A stretch of DNA of 64,000 bases from Shinisaurus crocodilurus (taxonomy: Eukaryota > Chordata > Lepidosauria > Squamata > Shinisauridae). Every line of letters starts with the position of its first letter. Position 1 is the first letter of the stretch. Positions 32,036 to 43,776 of the stretch are shown here, one piece after another. Location: positions 310,001-374,000 of the forward strand of contig JAHFWL010000435.1 in assembly GCA_021292165.1 (NCBI GenBank). The letters are read 5' to 3'. The notes beneath the pieces are model-generated. The model ran no database searches. It was not told where the DNA came from and worked only from the letters and a program-made list of their open reading frames with translations. Made by a program: the position numbers and the translations under genes.

Positions 32036-32484
32036 GGGCTGGTTCACACGATCACTGCAGCCCACCATGGCCATTTTGAATATTCAAGCTGCAGTGGGCA
32101 ATCCCCGTAAAATGTGATGTCTTTGGCTGTGACTGTGGCCTGGTTTGCATGATTGCCACAGCCTACTATGGCTTATTTAAGCCAAGATGGGTTGTGGAGC
32201 ATGTCGATGGCCATTGTGAATATTCAAACTGTGGTGGGCAGTCACCGTGGCTTGTCGTGACGTCCAAACCCACCGAGGGTGGGTTCTCACTGTGGTTAAC
32301 AAACCACCCACAACCCATAGGCTGTTTTTGGATTGTGGGTAGTTTCTTAACCACAGCAACAACCTATCCTGTGCCAGGTTCAGACATCAGGATAAGCCAT
32401 GGTGACTGCTTGAATATTCACAATGTCCGCGGGCACTCGGTTGGCGTGCAGTGGGCTGTGGCAATCATGCGAACCAGGCCACAA
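32036..32484. mobile_element. Large foldback element or nested pair
   Basis: From 32146 to 32484 the ends gtggcctggtttgcatgatt and, reverse complemented, gtggcctggttcgcatgatt are near-identical for about 32 bp. The inner region has gttaacaaaccacccacaac mirrored by gtgggtagtttcttaaccac. A related partial copy occupies 32036-32145. Confidence 0.75.
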
Positions 32485-32518
32485 TCTTGGCTCAAGAGAT
32501 CAGATTTTCCTGCCTGAA

Positions 32519-32912
32519 TAGGGTAACCATTTATGAATCTCCCCAAAAGAGGAAACGCATCACCCAAAAGATGACAAGAGAGAATTTGCGTAAGATTTGC
32601 ATATGCTAATTGATATGTATAGCTGCACATTTAGAAACAATTACTGTAATTTAAATAGAAATCCAGTACATCTCACCATTCTGCAGAAGACTGACCAGGT
32701 GACCTGTGTGCCTTGCTGGACAGTCTGCTGTCCAGGTGCTGTGGAAGGGGCAACTTCAAGGCCCAGCTCTCCCTTCCTATGGTTCATTATCTTTAAACTG
32801 GACTTGGACTGGACTGTCCTACAAGCAAAGAATGTCTTCAAAATAGAGGACAGTCCTCTGGCAGCCCTTCAAATAGAGGACTGTCCTCTGTAAAAGAGAC
32901 ACCTGACCACCT
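32519..32912. mobile_element. TAGGGTGGCC-type DNA element
   Basis: It starts tagggtaaccatttatgaat and ends cctgaccaccttatg. It shares several 15-20 bp words with 37380-37770 (for example gatatgtatag and ttaaactggacttggactgg). Confidence 0.7.
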
Positions 32913-33126
32913 TATGCCTGAAGTGAAGTCCAAATGTCCTTCATCTATCCATCCAACACTGCCCCTGCCCCCGGTGCTGCCTGAAGCAGGTGAATTCACT
33001 TTGTTGCATGGCACTGCTGGCCTTGACTTGATTTGTTACCTTTTGAACTTGGGAATTAGCTTCAGATTACGAAACATAAAGAAACCACATCCCTTTTGAA
33101 AGGTGTGCATGTGTATAAGTTGTCTC

Positions 33127-33222
33127 ATCACAGCTCAGTGGTAGAGCACGTTTCATATGGAGAAGGTCTTATGTTCAGTCCCTACTAATCGACAGTTAAA
33201 AGGATAAGGTATCTTTTCAAGA
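33127..33222 (+). mobile_element. tRNA-derived SINE, partial
   Basis: It carries the A-box-like agctcagtggtagagcacg and the B-box-like cttatgttcagtccctacta. Confidence 0.65.
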
Positions 33223-33691
33223 CATTGTGAGTATTATAGCCCAGAAACATTAAAAGAGAGAGAGATGCCACCATATGTTCTCCCCTGAAATTAATTAGTA
33301 TTTTACAATAACCATCTCGGGGGGGGGGGGATGTTATGCTTCAAATAACAAACAGAATCATAAATAAATGATGGCAATTTTATGAAGTTTGGCCCTAAAA
33401 GGATGCTTGTATTGTAACTTCATTCTGGGTAGGATTACATCTGTTAGGCTTCAAAATATCTGAATCATTTTGTGAACAAATTATTTTGCGCAGGCCTTCC
33501 TTTGTACAGGAGTATGTATGTGTTCTAAGCACAAAGATGGGATGCAGATGTGATGTGACAGTGAACAAATGTGCTTTACCAATTAAGACTTTTTATAAGT
33601 TTTGATGTTTTGGTGAGAAAGAATGCCAGTAATAGATACATTGGGTTGAATTGAGGCTAAAGCTGCCACTTCCCTGGGAGAGAACTCACTG

Positions 33692-33995
33692 ACTGGGTTC
33701 AGACAACACAATAGCCCACACTCAAGGGTTGTTGAACTGTGAGTTGTTGTTGAAACATGGGTTATCGTGTTGTCTGAACCCAGCTGTGCTAATAAGCCAT
33801 GGCTTGTTAACCACGAACAACCCATGAAGAGAACCCATGGTTTGTTGTTGGGTTGTGAACTATGGGTTATTCACCATGGTTTGTTATCTCAACTGGGTTC
33901 AGACAACACGATAACCCACGTTTCAGCAACAACCCACAGTTCAATGACAACCCACACTCAACCCTGAGTGTGGGTTATCGTGTTGCCTGAAGTCA
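33692..33995. mobile_element. Large foldback element
   Basis: The left end gactgggttcagacaacac is mirrored at the right by gtgttgcctgaagtcagtc. A second inverted set (cgtgttgtctgaacccagc against ctgggttcagacaacacg) lies inside, so this may be two copies joined. Confidence 0.7.
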
Positions 33996-34064
33996 GTCAG
34001 TGGAGCCTGCTTCTGAGTAGATATGTATCAGATTACACTGGCCATGTTAGCAGAATCACAGTGG

Positions 34065-34410
34065 GGAAAATAAGCCACATGGGCTTATTTCCCCCGCCGC
34101 ATGTGTCAGGGGATTAGCATAATTACCCTTCACAGTGTGGCTTCCTGTGTCATGCAAACTGGGCCAGGGTGGCTTGTTGCCGTGGTTAACATGCCACCCC
34201 AGAACCCTGCAGCAGCCCATTGTTTCTGGGTGGCTTATTAACCATGGGAACCAGGCACCCTGGCTGGGTTCGCATGACACAGGAAGTTGTGCTTATGAGG
34301 GTAATTATGTAAAAAAAACAAAAACCCGTATGCAACCAGCACACGCAGGGTGGTTAACAAGCTGTGGTGACTTACTAACCACCCTGCGATTGTGCGAATT
34401 GGGTCACTAT
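34065..34410. mobile_element. Large foldback element
   Basis: It contains cttcctgtgtcatgcaaact mirrored by gggttcgcatgacacaggaa, and ggtggttaacaagctgtggt near the right end. It belongs to the same style of elements as at 30.2 and 32.1 kb. Confidence 0.65.
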
Positions 34411-34860
34411 GTTAGTTGAACTTCGTTCCTATTGAAACCAATGGGACTTAAGTCATGACTAAATTGCCCCACTGATTTTGATGGAACAAGTTCAACTGAT
34501 TCACAAATTACTATCTATATCTGTCAAATCAGAAGAAGTACATCTGCTTTCAGTGGAGCTTACTTGCAGGTAAGTGTGTGTATAAGATTGCAGTCATTGT
34601 CTGGTTCCAAACCACTATATTTAATGGCATCTAGGAAGTACAGGCGACTAGACATATTTTCAAGGGCATCTCATTTGTAACAAATGATCAGCATACATCC
34701 ACTGCAAACCTTAACACCACCCCTTTTAGCTTAAGAAAAATAAGACTTTAAAAAACGCTTGTGAGCATGCTTTCCCCCCTTTAAGTAGATCAGCTAATGA
34801 AGGCAAGTGTCACACCCAATTCCACCTCAATCATGTTATGCTAGATCAGTTATGAACACC

Positions 34861-34965
34861 TTCTTCTTCTTCTTCTTCTTCTTCTTCTTCTTCTTCTTCT
34901 TCTTCTTCTTCTTCTTCTTCTTCTCCTCCTCCTCCTCCTCCTCCTCCTCCTCCTCCTCCTCCTCC
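34861..34965 (+). repeat. Long (TTC)n(TCC)n pyrimidine tract
   Basis: About 105 bp of pure pyrimidine on the plus strand: roughly 20 TTC units and then roughly 14 TCC units. No interruptions were seen. Confidence 0.95.
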
Positions 34966-35630
34966 AGTGTTGGACAAGTTAAGTGCAACTTACTGTGTCG
35001 TGACAGTCTATGCATGCATATTGGGGATGCATGCATATGCACTTCTATCCCTGCTTGCCTTGTGCAATTTTGCTTCTCTTCTCTTGCAGGAAGTTCCTGG
35101 AAGTAGCGCAGTGCTAGAGAGACAGCCAGATACAGGCCTGACTCTGTGTGATAGCCAGACCTGCAAGTCCTGCTGCTGCTCCTCTACAGGAGTGCCACAA
35201 ATCCATGCTGCCTAAGCTCCTGCCCTAGATTCAGCCATAGTGTGGCCGTGGGTACATTTATGGTACATCTGCCTGGCAGTTTTTGAGGGGAGCAAGTACA
35301 AAGTTAGTGCATGATGGCCTCCCTCTGTGGTGTGTGTGTGTGTGTGTGTTTTCATTCATTCATTCATTCCTGGTATCAGCTAGCGAAACTCTGGCTACAC
35401 AGGCCACACCATTGCCCAGGTCTTCCACCTGGATGATGAACCCAGGTTCCAGTCAATGAATTGATAGGCACCTTTGCCTTCTTGGCTCTAAATATCCCTT
35501 TGAGAGCCTTGAATACCCATGAAGGCATGAAGTTTAGAAATATAATAATAAACAAACAAACAAACAAATGTTGTAGAATAAAATAAAATTTTGACTTGCA
35601 AGCTCTAAGATTTATTATTCCCCCGAACAT
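34966..35630. other. Intergenic DNA, nothing recognised
   Basis: It holds a (GT)n run at about 35331-35349, an (ATTC)n run directly after it, and short AAAC repeats near 35554. No gene or known repeat was identified. Confidence 0.5.
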
Positions 35631-36007
35631 GTGAGGGCTTAAACAGGGTAGGGGGGTGAGGCCGTGAATGCTGGCTCATCCCCCTATGCCCCCATGTGCA
35701 CCAGCCCCTTCCCCCTCTGTCCCTGACCTTGCCATGCCGAGGGGAAAGGTCTGAAGACATTCTACTCACATCTGCTTGAATGTGAGTAGAACTTTCTGTG
35801 TGATTGTGGACCCTGCTTTATTAGAGTCCCCGACTGTGTGGAGAGTTCTCTCTGAGTTCACTTGTATGCAAGTAGGACACCCATTCAGACCTTCCTTTTA
35901 AACAGGAAGTTGGGAACTGAGGAGGCTTGGGCTGGCATGCATGGGAACATAACAGGCGGGGTCAAGATGGGCGGGACCGCATCCCACTAACTAGTTTAAG
36001 CCCCCAC
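35631..36007. mobile_element. Foldback element with GGGCTTAAAC ends
   Basis: The left end gagggcttaaacagggtagg pairs with taactagtttaagcccccac on the right. The centre holds tactcacatctgcttgaatg and tcacttgtatgcaagtagga in inverted relation. Confidence 0.65.
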
Positions 36008-36537
36008 GCATTCAGGCACATGAACAGGGCTAATGAGTATAGCTACACATAGAAAGAGGGTGCACTGCATGCATGCACACATGCACGTGCGTGCGTGCGT
36101 GCGTGCACCCCCCCCCCCTTAAAAAGAGATGCCCAGTATAATAAAAGTCTAGCGCAAACTCCGGGTGTATTTCTACTTTCTGATGCACTTCAGAACTCTG
36201 ATGAATTCCACTGCAACTCGGGCCTGCAAACAAATTAGCAATCACTCCAGTCAATATGCTTCAAGCCACAGGCCTCCTTTTTCCTGTGGAGCTCTTCCTT
36301 CTGCTGCTGCTGACTGGGCTGGCTGAGACATTTGCCTCCTGTTGCCGACAGTAATATGGAAGCAGCTTATGCACTGAATGGGGCATGTTCCATGACTTCA
36401 TTGCTCTTTCATGCAGACTGACGGAGTCATTTCCCAAACTCCTCTCCCGCCGCTCCCCAACTTCAGTAAGGAAAGTAACTTGGGGGCCCATTCATAGGAG
36501 AGGTGCTTTCTGCATCCATGAAGCAGACAGCCTTTTT

Positions 36538-36900
36538 AGAACATAAGAAGAGCCATGCTGGATCAGACCAAAGGTCCATCTAGTCCAGCATGCTGTCTAC
36601 ACAGTGGCCAACCAGCTGCCCACAGGAAACCCACAAGCAGGACATGGGTGCAACAGCACCCTCCCATCCATGTTCCCCAGCAAGTGGTGTACATAAGCAT
36701 ACTGTCTCTGACACTGGAGGCAGCACATAGCCAATCAGGACTAGTAGCCATTGATAGCCTTCTCCTCCATGAATTTGCCCAGTCCCCTTTTAAAGCCTTC
36801 CAAATTGGTGGCCCTCACTACAACTTGTGGAACTGAATTCCATAGTGTAACTATGCGCTGTGGTGGTGACCCGACTTCAGAATACCCTCCTGAGGTATGA
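36538..36900 (-). mobile_element. CR1-type LINE 3-prime fragment, minus strand
   Basis: The plus strand starts acataagaagagccatgctg, then gatcagaccaaaggtccatc, and reads to ggaactgaattccatagtgt. This is the complement of the 3-prime end common to reptile CR1 elements. It has no open frame. Confidence 0.75.
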
Positions 36901-37200
36901 CTGGCACCAACATTGTATTCCTTTCAGTCAAAACATCTTCATTTGACACAACATTGTAAATTGATTGCCTAATTTTAACTGGGTGAGTATGGTAGTTCTT
37001 GTTTATTAACTCACCATTTCATTGCCATGATGTTTAATTGTTATTGCTGCTTGGATATTGTATGGATAACTAGGATTTTTATGTATACATCCCTGGAATC
37101 CATTTTTGGATGAAGGTGCAGTTTAGAAAATGTTAAAATAAATCAGGAAATAAATATATATGTCATGGATAGCCAGCTATCTTAAAAACCCGTGGGTTAC

Positions 37201-37312
37201 AGCAGCCAACTGGTGTCCTCCAGATGTGCTGGAGTGCATCTCCCTATGCTGGCTGGCAATGATAGGGGTTGTAGTCCAACCCATCTGGAAGTCACCAGTT
37301 TGGAGGAAGGTT
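37201..37312. mobile_element. Palindromic hAT-like MITE
   Basis: The arms gtgtcctccagatgtgctgg and gtagtccaacccatctggaa surround tatgctggctggcaatgata. Confidence 0.7.
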
Positions 37313-37379
37313 GTGTTACGCTGTGCTTTCAGCATGCATGGTTCCCTGGTTGGCCTCCACTTAAGACTGGGCGGGGAGT

Positions 37380-37770
37380 AGGGTGGCCACTTATATATCT
37401 CCAAAAGAGAGGACTTGCATCACCAAAGAAGAGAACAAAAGAAGACATTGATTTGCATAACAGTTGTGTATGCTGATTGATATGTATAGATGCAAATTTA
37501 GAAAGAATTACTATAACTTGAATAGAAAAACAATACATCTCACCTAGTGGGGAAGACTATGACCAGTTGAGCTGTGTGCCTGCTCAGTTGGTTATCCAGG
37601 TGCTGCCAACTGTTGATGGACCACTTCAAGGACCGTGTTCTCCCGACTTCTTAGGATCCTTTAAACTAGACTTGGACTGGACAGCTTTTCAAATAGAGGA
37701 CGCCTTCAAACAGAGGATTGTCCCCTGACTGCACTTAAAATTCTGTGAAGTAGGACACGGGCCACCCTAA
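37380..37770. mobile_element. TAGGGTGGCC-type DNA element
   Basis: The ends are GGGTGGCCACTTAT and, reverse complemented, GGGTGGCCCGTGTCC, with TA at both outer edges. There is no transposase. It is the best-preserved of three copies. Confidence 0.75.
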
Positions 37771-38711
37771 CAATTCCTGTGGCATTGTAGGCTATGCTTT
37801 CTGCAACCTATTCCATAGTCCTACCTCACGGTTTTCCTATACATAACTGAGGGCTATGGAAAAGGAAAACCTAGTTTTTTCAGCCCCAAGAAGTATATTT
37901 CCATGTACATGCTCAATGCTCAAGAAGATACTCCCTTGCTCAAGAAGATTCTCCCTTTATAAAACATACCGTTTTTGCTTATATTGATACTCCATCTTTG
38001 AAGTATTAAATAGGTTCAAGGTTAGCTAATGCGAAATCCAGCTTTCCCAAAGAGCCAAACGGTTCTCAATGAAGTCCTTTGACGGTTTGACACACAGCAG
38101 GATCCATTGGTCTTTTAGTCTGAATAAGCCATCAAGGCAACAAATGCACCCATTTGGGGTCTGTGGTCTGGAGTTAATGTATCCAATTACCAAAACAGCC
38201 TCTGCAATGCTTCCCCCCCCCCCCGCCCCACGGACATGCCTCTGGCTCTGGGTAACTTTTGCTATTTTGTCTGTAAGTTAGTGGTGGCATCATTAAATAT
38301 TTACCTAGAATTACAGTTTGCATTTATTACTTTTCAGCACTTGGCATTAAATTTCACAAACCGCAAGTAGGTATTATATTACTACTGAAGAACACCAGGG
38401 GAAGGCAAATGTCATGAAAATCGGACAGTAAAAACTCTTCCACCCCTGCATCTCAGAGCAGGGTGCCTGTAGAGTAGCGAAGTCCACAAGAATCACACTC
38501 TCTAGGTGTGATTTACAGCAGAACGTCCACTGCTAAGTCCTTAAGAGTCTGAAGTTCTTAAGCGCACGCACGGCCTCGGCTTCTTCAGGACCGGTTTAAC
38601 AGAATGTCAGTGGTAATCAAGATACCTTGAGTTCTTAAGCCCTCATGACAATCTGACAATCCCAGTTGGGCAATATATTTTCCATTTGAATGCTAAATGC
38701 TTTATAAGCAG

Positions 38712-38866
38712 GCTACTATTTGAAGGGGGAGGTACTGTAGCTCTGTAACAGCACACAGGCTTTGCATTCAGAAGGTCTCAGGCTAAATTGCTTGCATCGC
38801 CAGTTAGGAAAATCAGGTAGCAGGTGATGGAAAGACCTCTTGCCTGAGATCCTGGAAAGCTTCTGT
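38712..38866 (+). mobile_element. tRNA-derived SINE, left part
   Basis: It has head-like tagctctgtaacagcacaca and body tcaggtagcaggtgatggaa. It is interrupted by the hAT-like element that follows and resumes at 39283. Confidence 0.6.
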
Positions 38867-38868
38867 TT

Positions 38869-39282
38869 TAGGGGTGTATGGATCTTGTTCAATCTGTCCT
38901 GTCTGTGTTTGGCGGACTGTCAGGCATCTTTTGTTCTGTTGTCCACTCATTGACAGAATCGGATTTTTAAAAACCAGAATTTTGTTCTACTTGCGCTAAT
39001 GTGCATTAGTGCAAGTGTGCATCCGTGCTAATGTGGATTTGCGCTAATTAGCAGCCTGGTTTTTAATTAGTGCTAATTAGTGCTAATTAGCAAATTAGTG
39101 TTAATGCGAATTAGCACTAATGCGAATTAGCACAAATCCTCCCCCAAAGTGAAAAACCAGGCTGCGAGTCCGCGGAATCCACGTGACTCGGAAAAAGCCA
39201 GTCCGCGGCAGAATCCGCAGGTTGGATTCATAGAAATCTGAACTCATTTGAATCCGCTGTGGATTTATCTGACATCCCTAGT
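38869..39282. mobile_element. hAT-like foldback inserted in a SINE
   Basis: The left end is TAGGGGTGTATGGATCTTG and the right end reverse complemented is TAGGGATGTCAGATAAATCC. The interior consists largely of repeats of gctaattag and gcgaattagcac, with a foldback of ccagaattttgttct-type arms. The right flank gtaagagtagacaataatgc continues the SINE. Confidence 0.65.
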
Positions 39283-39347
39283 AAGAGTAGACAATAATGC
39301 ACACGATGGATAAGTATTCTGACCTGGTATAAGGCAGCTCCCTAAGG

Positions 39348-39765
39348 GGCGCGATCCAATGGGGATGTCTGTAAGCCTCCGGACTCGGAGGATTACGGGC
39401 GTCTTATGGAGTGCGGGAGGAGTGCGGAGGTGAAGATCGCACCCACGTTCCTCCCACCCTGCAAATCTAGCTGCAGCACTTCAGACAGGGAGGGAAGGAG
39501 GCTGGGGCACTGCCAGGACACATCATATCTTGGCAGTCCCAGTCTCCTCCCCTTCCTCCCCCCAGAACACCCTCTTCACCCCTTCTCTGAGGTCACTCTT
39601 ACGATCTCGGAGAAGCAGCCAATGCAGTTCTTTCCATGCTGGCTGGGGGGGGGGGCGATTTGAGCGCAGAGCGTGGATCTCTGACCTCAGAGCTGGGTCT
39701 CCAGAAAATCCTATGGCCCTTTAGAGGCTGTCTAGGAGCCATATAGGATTGCTCTGTAATATAAA
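39348..39765. mobile_element. Probable foldback element
   Basis: It begins ctaaggggcgcgatccaatg and ends near gccatataggattgctctgt, with ggccctttagaggctgtct inside. The ends are inversely related but diverged. The ORFs inside look like shadows. Confidence 0.45.
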
Positions 39766-40910
39766 AGATCTGCCAGTGTAACCAATTCTTTTCTTCATAT
39801 AACTGAAACCTAGACTTAGTCTACACACATGCAGCAGAACGAGGTGGAAGAATCCTGGGGCAGGAGAGTGGATTGTACCACTTTAATCTGTGGGTTGTGG
39901 TGCCATTTTTTGAATGCTGCTCTATGTAAAAAATGCCCTGCCTCCCCCCGAGAGGAAGAGAGGTTCTATACCAGCCCTCACTACTGTGCTAGTTTTCTAC
40001 TTGCAGGGATATTTTAATTTAAAAAACAAAAACAAAAACCCATAGCAGGAGAGCATTCAAACATTGAATTTGCCCAGTTGAAGTCTGGAGTGGTGCAATC
40101 CATTCTAACACCACAGGAGTCTGCACCTCATTCCCACCATATTCTGCTAACGTACGTAGCCCAAGGCTTAGGGTTCATTTAAATGCTACAAGAAGGGTTC
40201 TCCACATATAATGCACCGTTGCAATTCCTACCAGGGATCCATTTGGGTTGAGAAGCACAGATAGGGCTGCAAGCCTGCAGTACTGATAGCTGCAATCATG
40301 GGTGCCCATTTTTTTCAACCCAAGCGGGGCAACGAGGTAATTTTAGGTAACCCTGGACTTAATGGTTTTACCAGGACAGGTGGGGGAGGGGGAGCTTTAG
40401 CGGGCTGTGTGCATCATTTCAGTTATGAAGCACACAACCAACATTTCTTTCCTCCCTTCCCACCACCATTCCATCCTTTGCAACTGTTTCTACATTCCTG
40501 ATACATTAAAGAAAAAGAAAAAAAGGGTGGGAAAAGGCCCTGGGATGTAAAAAAAAACAAAACAACAACAACAAAATACTCTGAGCATGTGCAGTTTTGC
40601 ATTTCAAACACATTTAAATCACAGCACCATCAATGACTACCAGGAATAAAACGGGGTTGCTTCTGCTGCCCTGCTGCTAAAGATTAGTATTTACTTGGGG
40701 GGGGGGGGGAAGCACCATTTTAGTTTAGAAAAGGACGATATATATTTTAAGGTTAAAATAATAAAATGAGTATCTGTAACTGGCCACCCCTGATTTATAA
40801 AATGTTTCAAATGACAAGACAAAAGGATGCTGTGGTGAGCAGAGTAAGTCCAGGGGGGCAGCATACCCATGCTGGCCCAAGTGCTGATCCCAGGCTTGTT
40901 TGCTCTGGGT
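39766..40910. other. Intergenic DNA, little recognised
   Basis: The stretch 39820-40160 has loosely inverted words (tacacacatgcagcagaacg and cgtacgtag at the far end) and may be an old DNA element. The remainder includes a G-run at about 40700 and A-rich tracts. No gene is seen. Confidence 0.45.
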
Positions 40911-41043
40911 CAGTGTTCTCCAACCTTGGGTCCCCAGATGTTTTTGGCCTACAGCTCCCAGCATGCCCCAGCCAGCAGCTGTCTGGGGCATGCTGGGAGT
41001 TGTAGGCCAAAAACATCTGGGGACCCACGGTTGGAGAACACTG
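40911..41043. mobile_element. Near-perfect hairpin hAT MITE
   Basis: The ends are CAGTGTTCTCCAACCTTGGG and its inverse, with arms of about 64 bp around cagctgtc. The flanks share TCTGGGT (7 of 8 bp). It is the best hairpin in the window. Confidence 0.88.
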
Positions 41044-41441
41044 GTCTGGGTCATTTGTCTCCCTCCCTGCCCCTGCTGTGGAGCTCTGAAGTTCGGCCCC
41101 GAGGCCTAGCCTTAGCTGCACCACTGTTTCAATCATTGTAAGTGCAGAATCATGGTCAAAAAGCTGTTGCTGTATTGGTGAAAGTTCACCTCTACGGAGC
41201 AACTGTGGTTTTCCATGCAATTGTAGCCTACATCATATGCATTTTGTAATGTGACAACCAGCTCATAGCTAGTTTTCCATTCCGACAGACAGAATTCTGT
41301 GTGTAAATTGAAAGTTTCATGCTCCCATATAAGATAAAATTGGACTGACTCCGGGGATCAAGTTTTACCCCATACCTAAACTCTGTACAAAGCTGGTGTA
41401 GCATATTGGATACAAGAATAAGCTGTAAGCTGAGCCATCAT

Positions 41442-41455
41442 GGTTGTTGTTGTTG

Positions 41456-41497
<42 letters not shown>
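41442..41497 (+). repeat. (GTT)n(ATT)n microsatellite
   Basis: Five or so GTT units lead into about thirteen ATT units and then an L2-type tail. Confidence 0.9.
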
Positions 41498-41499
<2 letters not shown>

Positions 41500-41612
41500 A
41501 TTAATATACCGCCCAACAGCCGAAGCTCTCTGGGCAGTTCACAATAATCCATAAAAACACACAATATACAATAAAAACATTATACAAAATTTAAAAACCA
41601 GATTTAAAAATG
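41500..41612 (-). mobile_element. L2-type LINE tail, minus strand, cut by mariner-like MITE
   Basis: It starts tataccgcccaacagccgaa and continues into an A-rich UTR that the MITE at 41618 interrupts. Confidence 0.65.
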
Positions 41613-41617
41613 ACATA

Positions 41618-41867
41618 CAGTAATACCTTCGATTGCAAGTAACTTGGTTCGAGAATGTTTTGCAAGACAAGCAAATTTTTAAATATTTATTTAATTTTTT
41701 TTTATTTGATATGCAAGCGACATCTTCCAATAAAAGTACTGTAGTACGGCTTAAATTGAAAATCTCTGTACAAATTTTTTTGGGGGAATTTCGTTTTGAT
41801 ATAAGAGTGTTTTGGATCACAAGCACGTTTCCGGAACGAATTATGCTCTCAATCCAAGGCATGACTG
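41618..41867 (+). mobile_element. Mariner/Tigger-like MITE with TA target duplication
   Basis: TA at 41616-41617 and 41868-41869. The ends are CAGTAATACCTTCGATTGCA and, reverse complemented, CAGTCATGCCTTGGATTGAG. Confidence 0.9.
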
Positions 41868-42369
41868 TATAGAGAAATGTTGCCTTATTCCTGACCTCAA
41901 TGGATGGCCTTAGGGACGATGATGGTGGTGGTGGTGGTGGTGGTGGTGGCAGCCCACCTCACAGGGTTGTGGTTGTAAACACTTCAGAAAAGGCTACATA
42001 AATTTTCAGCATTATCCCTATGGTTAGATCTAGTCTTCATTCTTTGAGCATCTCCAAGGAAAGAGATTCCTTTGCAGCATGCTTCTTTTCTTGACTGTCC
42101 TCATGCAAGCTGAGGTGTGCCCTTGTAGCCGTAGCAGTTCAGTGTTTTGTTCTGGCCCAGAATTCAAGTGCTGTCTAAGCTCCAATATAATGGTGCAGAT
42201 TTACACATAGAGCTGCTCTGATGGTGTTTTTCAACATTTAAGAACCATTAGTGCTCCAGATTCATCTTCATTAGTGACACTAAATACAAGGGGCCTCTCT
42301 CAACTTTTCCTAGGAATGGAAACCACAGTGGGTTTGTGTGAATGAGCACATGATGCTGAAGTGGCATTA

Positions 42370-42475
42370 ACAGTGCAATCCTATACATGTCTACTCAAAA
42401 ATAAGGCCCACTTAAATCAGTGGAGCTTACTCCCAGGTAAGTGTGTACAGGATTGCAATCTTAATTGATTTGGGC
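42370..42475. mobile_element. Short MITE with GCAATCCTATACATG ends
   Basis: The left end cagtgcaatcctatacatgt is mirrored by gtgtgtacaggattgcaatc at the right. Between them lies aggcccacttaaatcagtgg. Decayed relatives are at about 16680, 34500 and 46340. Confidence 0.7.
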
Positions 42476-42787
42476 TACATATTGAGGGCGGGGGACCGGG
42501 AAGTCTTTAAATATTTCTGGAACTGCAAAGATTTGCAGCCTTAATGTATGTCTAAGAAGTCACATCAGTAGTGGGGCTGGGTTTTGTCCTTTGCTCTTGT
42601 TTTTAATGTTTTCCGGTAACTCCAATTCTTCTGCTTCTGCTTCTTCCTACTCAACTGGGATTTCTTTTCAGATACAGGCCAAAGAAATCAGGTTACAAAA
42701 CCAATAAAAAATATTTTCCCGATGAACTAAATTCAAGTACTGTTTCACTTCTTAATGGGTTGTGTGATGATGAGAGGGAGGGAGGAG

Positions 42788-42989
42788 CACTGGAGGCTGG
42801 TGGTTCCAATGATCAGTGGGGAGGTGTATCCACTCCGGGTTCCAGTCTGAGCTTTGAAGGAGCTATCCATGGTGCTGAACCTAGTTTGGGGGCTAGGGTT
42901 CAGTACCACAGATATTTCCTTTAAAAGCTCTGACTGGAACCTGGAATGGATACATGTCCCCACTGATATTGGAGCCATCAGCCTCCACT
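42788..42989. mobile_element. Foldback MITE, family 2
   Basis: The arms start actggaggctggtggttcca and end ttggagccatcagcctcca. The inner word gagctatccatggtgctgaa is shared with the copy at 61.4 kb. Confidence 0.75.
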
Positions 42990-43449
42990 GGGGGGTGGGG
43001 TGGAGGGAGAGCGAGAGCGAGAGCGAGATCTCCTGTGGGTGAAATCAGTAGGTGCCCTTGACTCTCTCTCAGCCAAACCAACCTCACAGGATTTTTGTGA
43101 GGATGAGGTACCCCCATCCGTATAAGCCACCAGTAGTGTAGTGAACCCAAGACTCATAGGGATACAGCACCGGCACTTTTTATTAGCAGGGTTGCTGACA
43201 TCATCTGCCACTCCCTTCAGAATTCCCTCTTCCCCCTGAGCAATCCTCACAGGAGCTGGAAGGAAATGATCCCCCCCCCCCCGTGACAATATATGGCCAG
43301 TGCCGGTGCAAGCTCTCCTCCTGCCACCGGACAGTCATTCACCCCGCCTCATGGGGAAAGCTGCTCCTGAATATTGTTCTTGTTGCAATGGAAATTTTGG
43401 AAAGTATTTTGCAGGTGACCTGGTCTTGAATGGGCAATTCAGACCACTT

Positions 43450-43540
43450 ACAAAAGACCTGCTCCTAGCAGAGGAAAACATCTAGCCCTGATTTGTGGAT
43501 ATGGATCAACACAGCCACGTGCAATTGATCCTCTCCTGGG
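43450..43540. repeat. Partial copy of the ttgttgatatggatcaacac repeat
   Basis: It carries aaaagacctgctcctagcag and gatatggatcaacacagcca. Confidence 0.5.
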
Positions 43541-43687
43541 GGGCGGGGTGGAGGTGTGGTTATAGGGGCTGCACCTGCACTTCAAAATTTACCCCACACC
43601 CCCACTGTACACCACCTGTAGCTGTAGAGGTGATGTGAACATAAACAACATCTTGCTGTTCACAAAGCAAACACAGCAGCATTTGAG

Positions 43688-43745
43688 ATTATTAATTTTA
43701 TTTGTTACATTTCTATACTGCCCAATAGCCGAAGCTCTGGTCTCT
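43688..43745 (-). mobile_element. L2-type LINE tail fragment
   Basis: It carries ttctatactgcccaatagcc followed by gaagctctgg. Confidence 0.55.
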
Positions 43746-43776
43746 AGGACTGCAATCCTAAGCCTTGGCATCCTTA

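Noticed and set aside
33692..34410. CRISPR-like or regulatory repeat array
   Set aside because: Repeats are inverted and imperfect, without regular spacers. Foldback transposons explain them.
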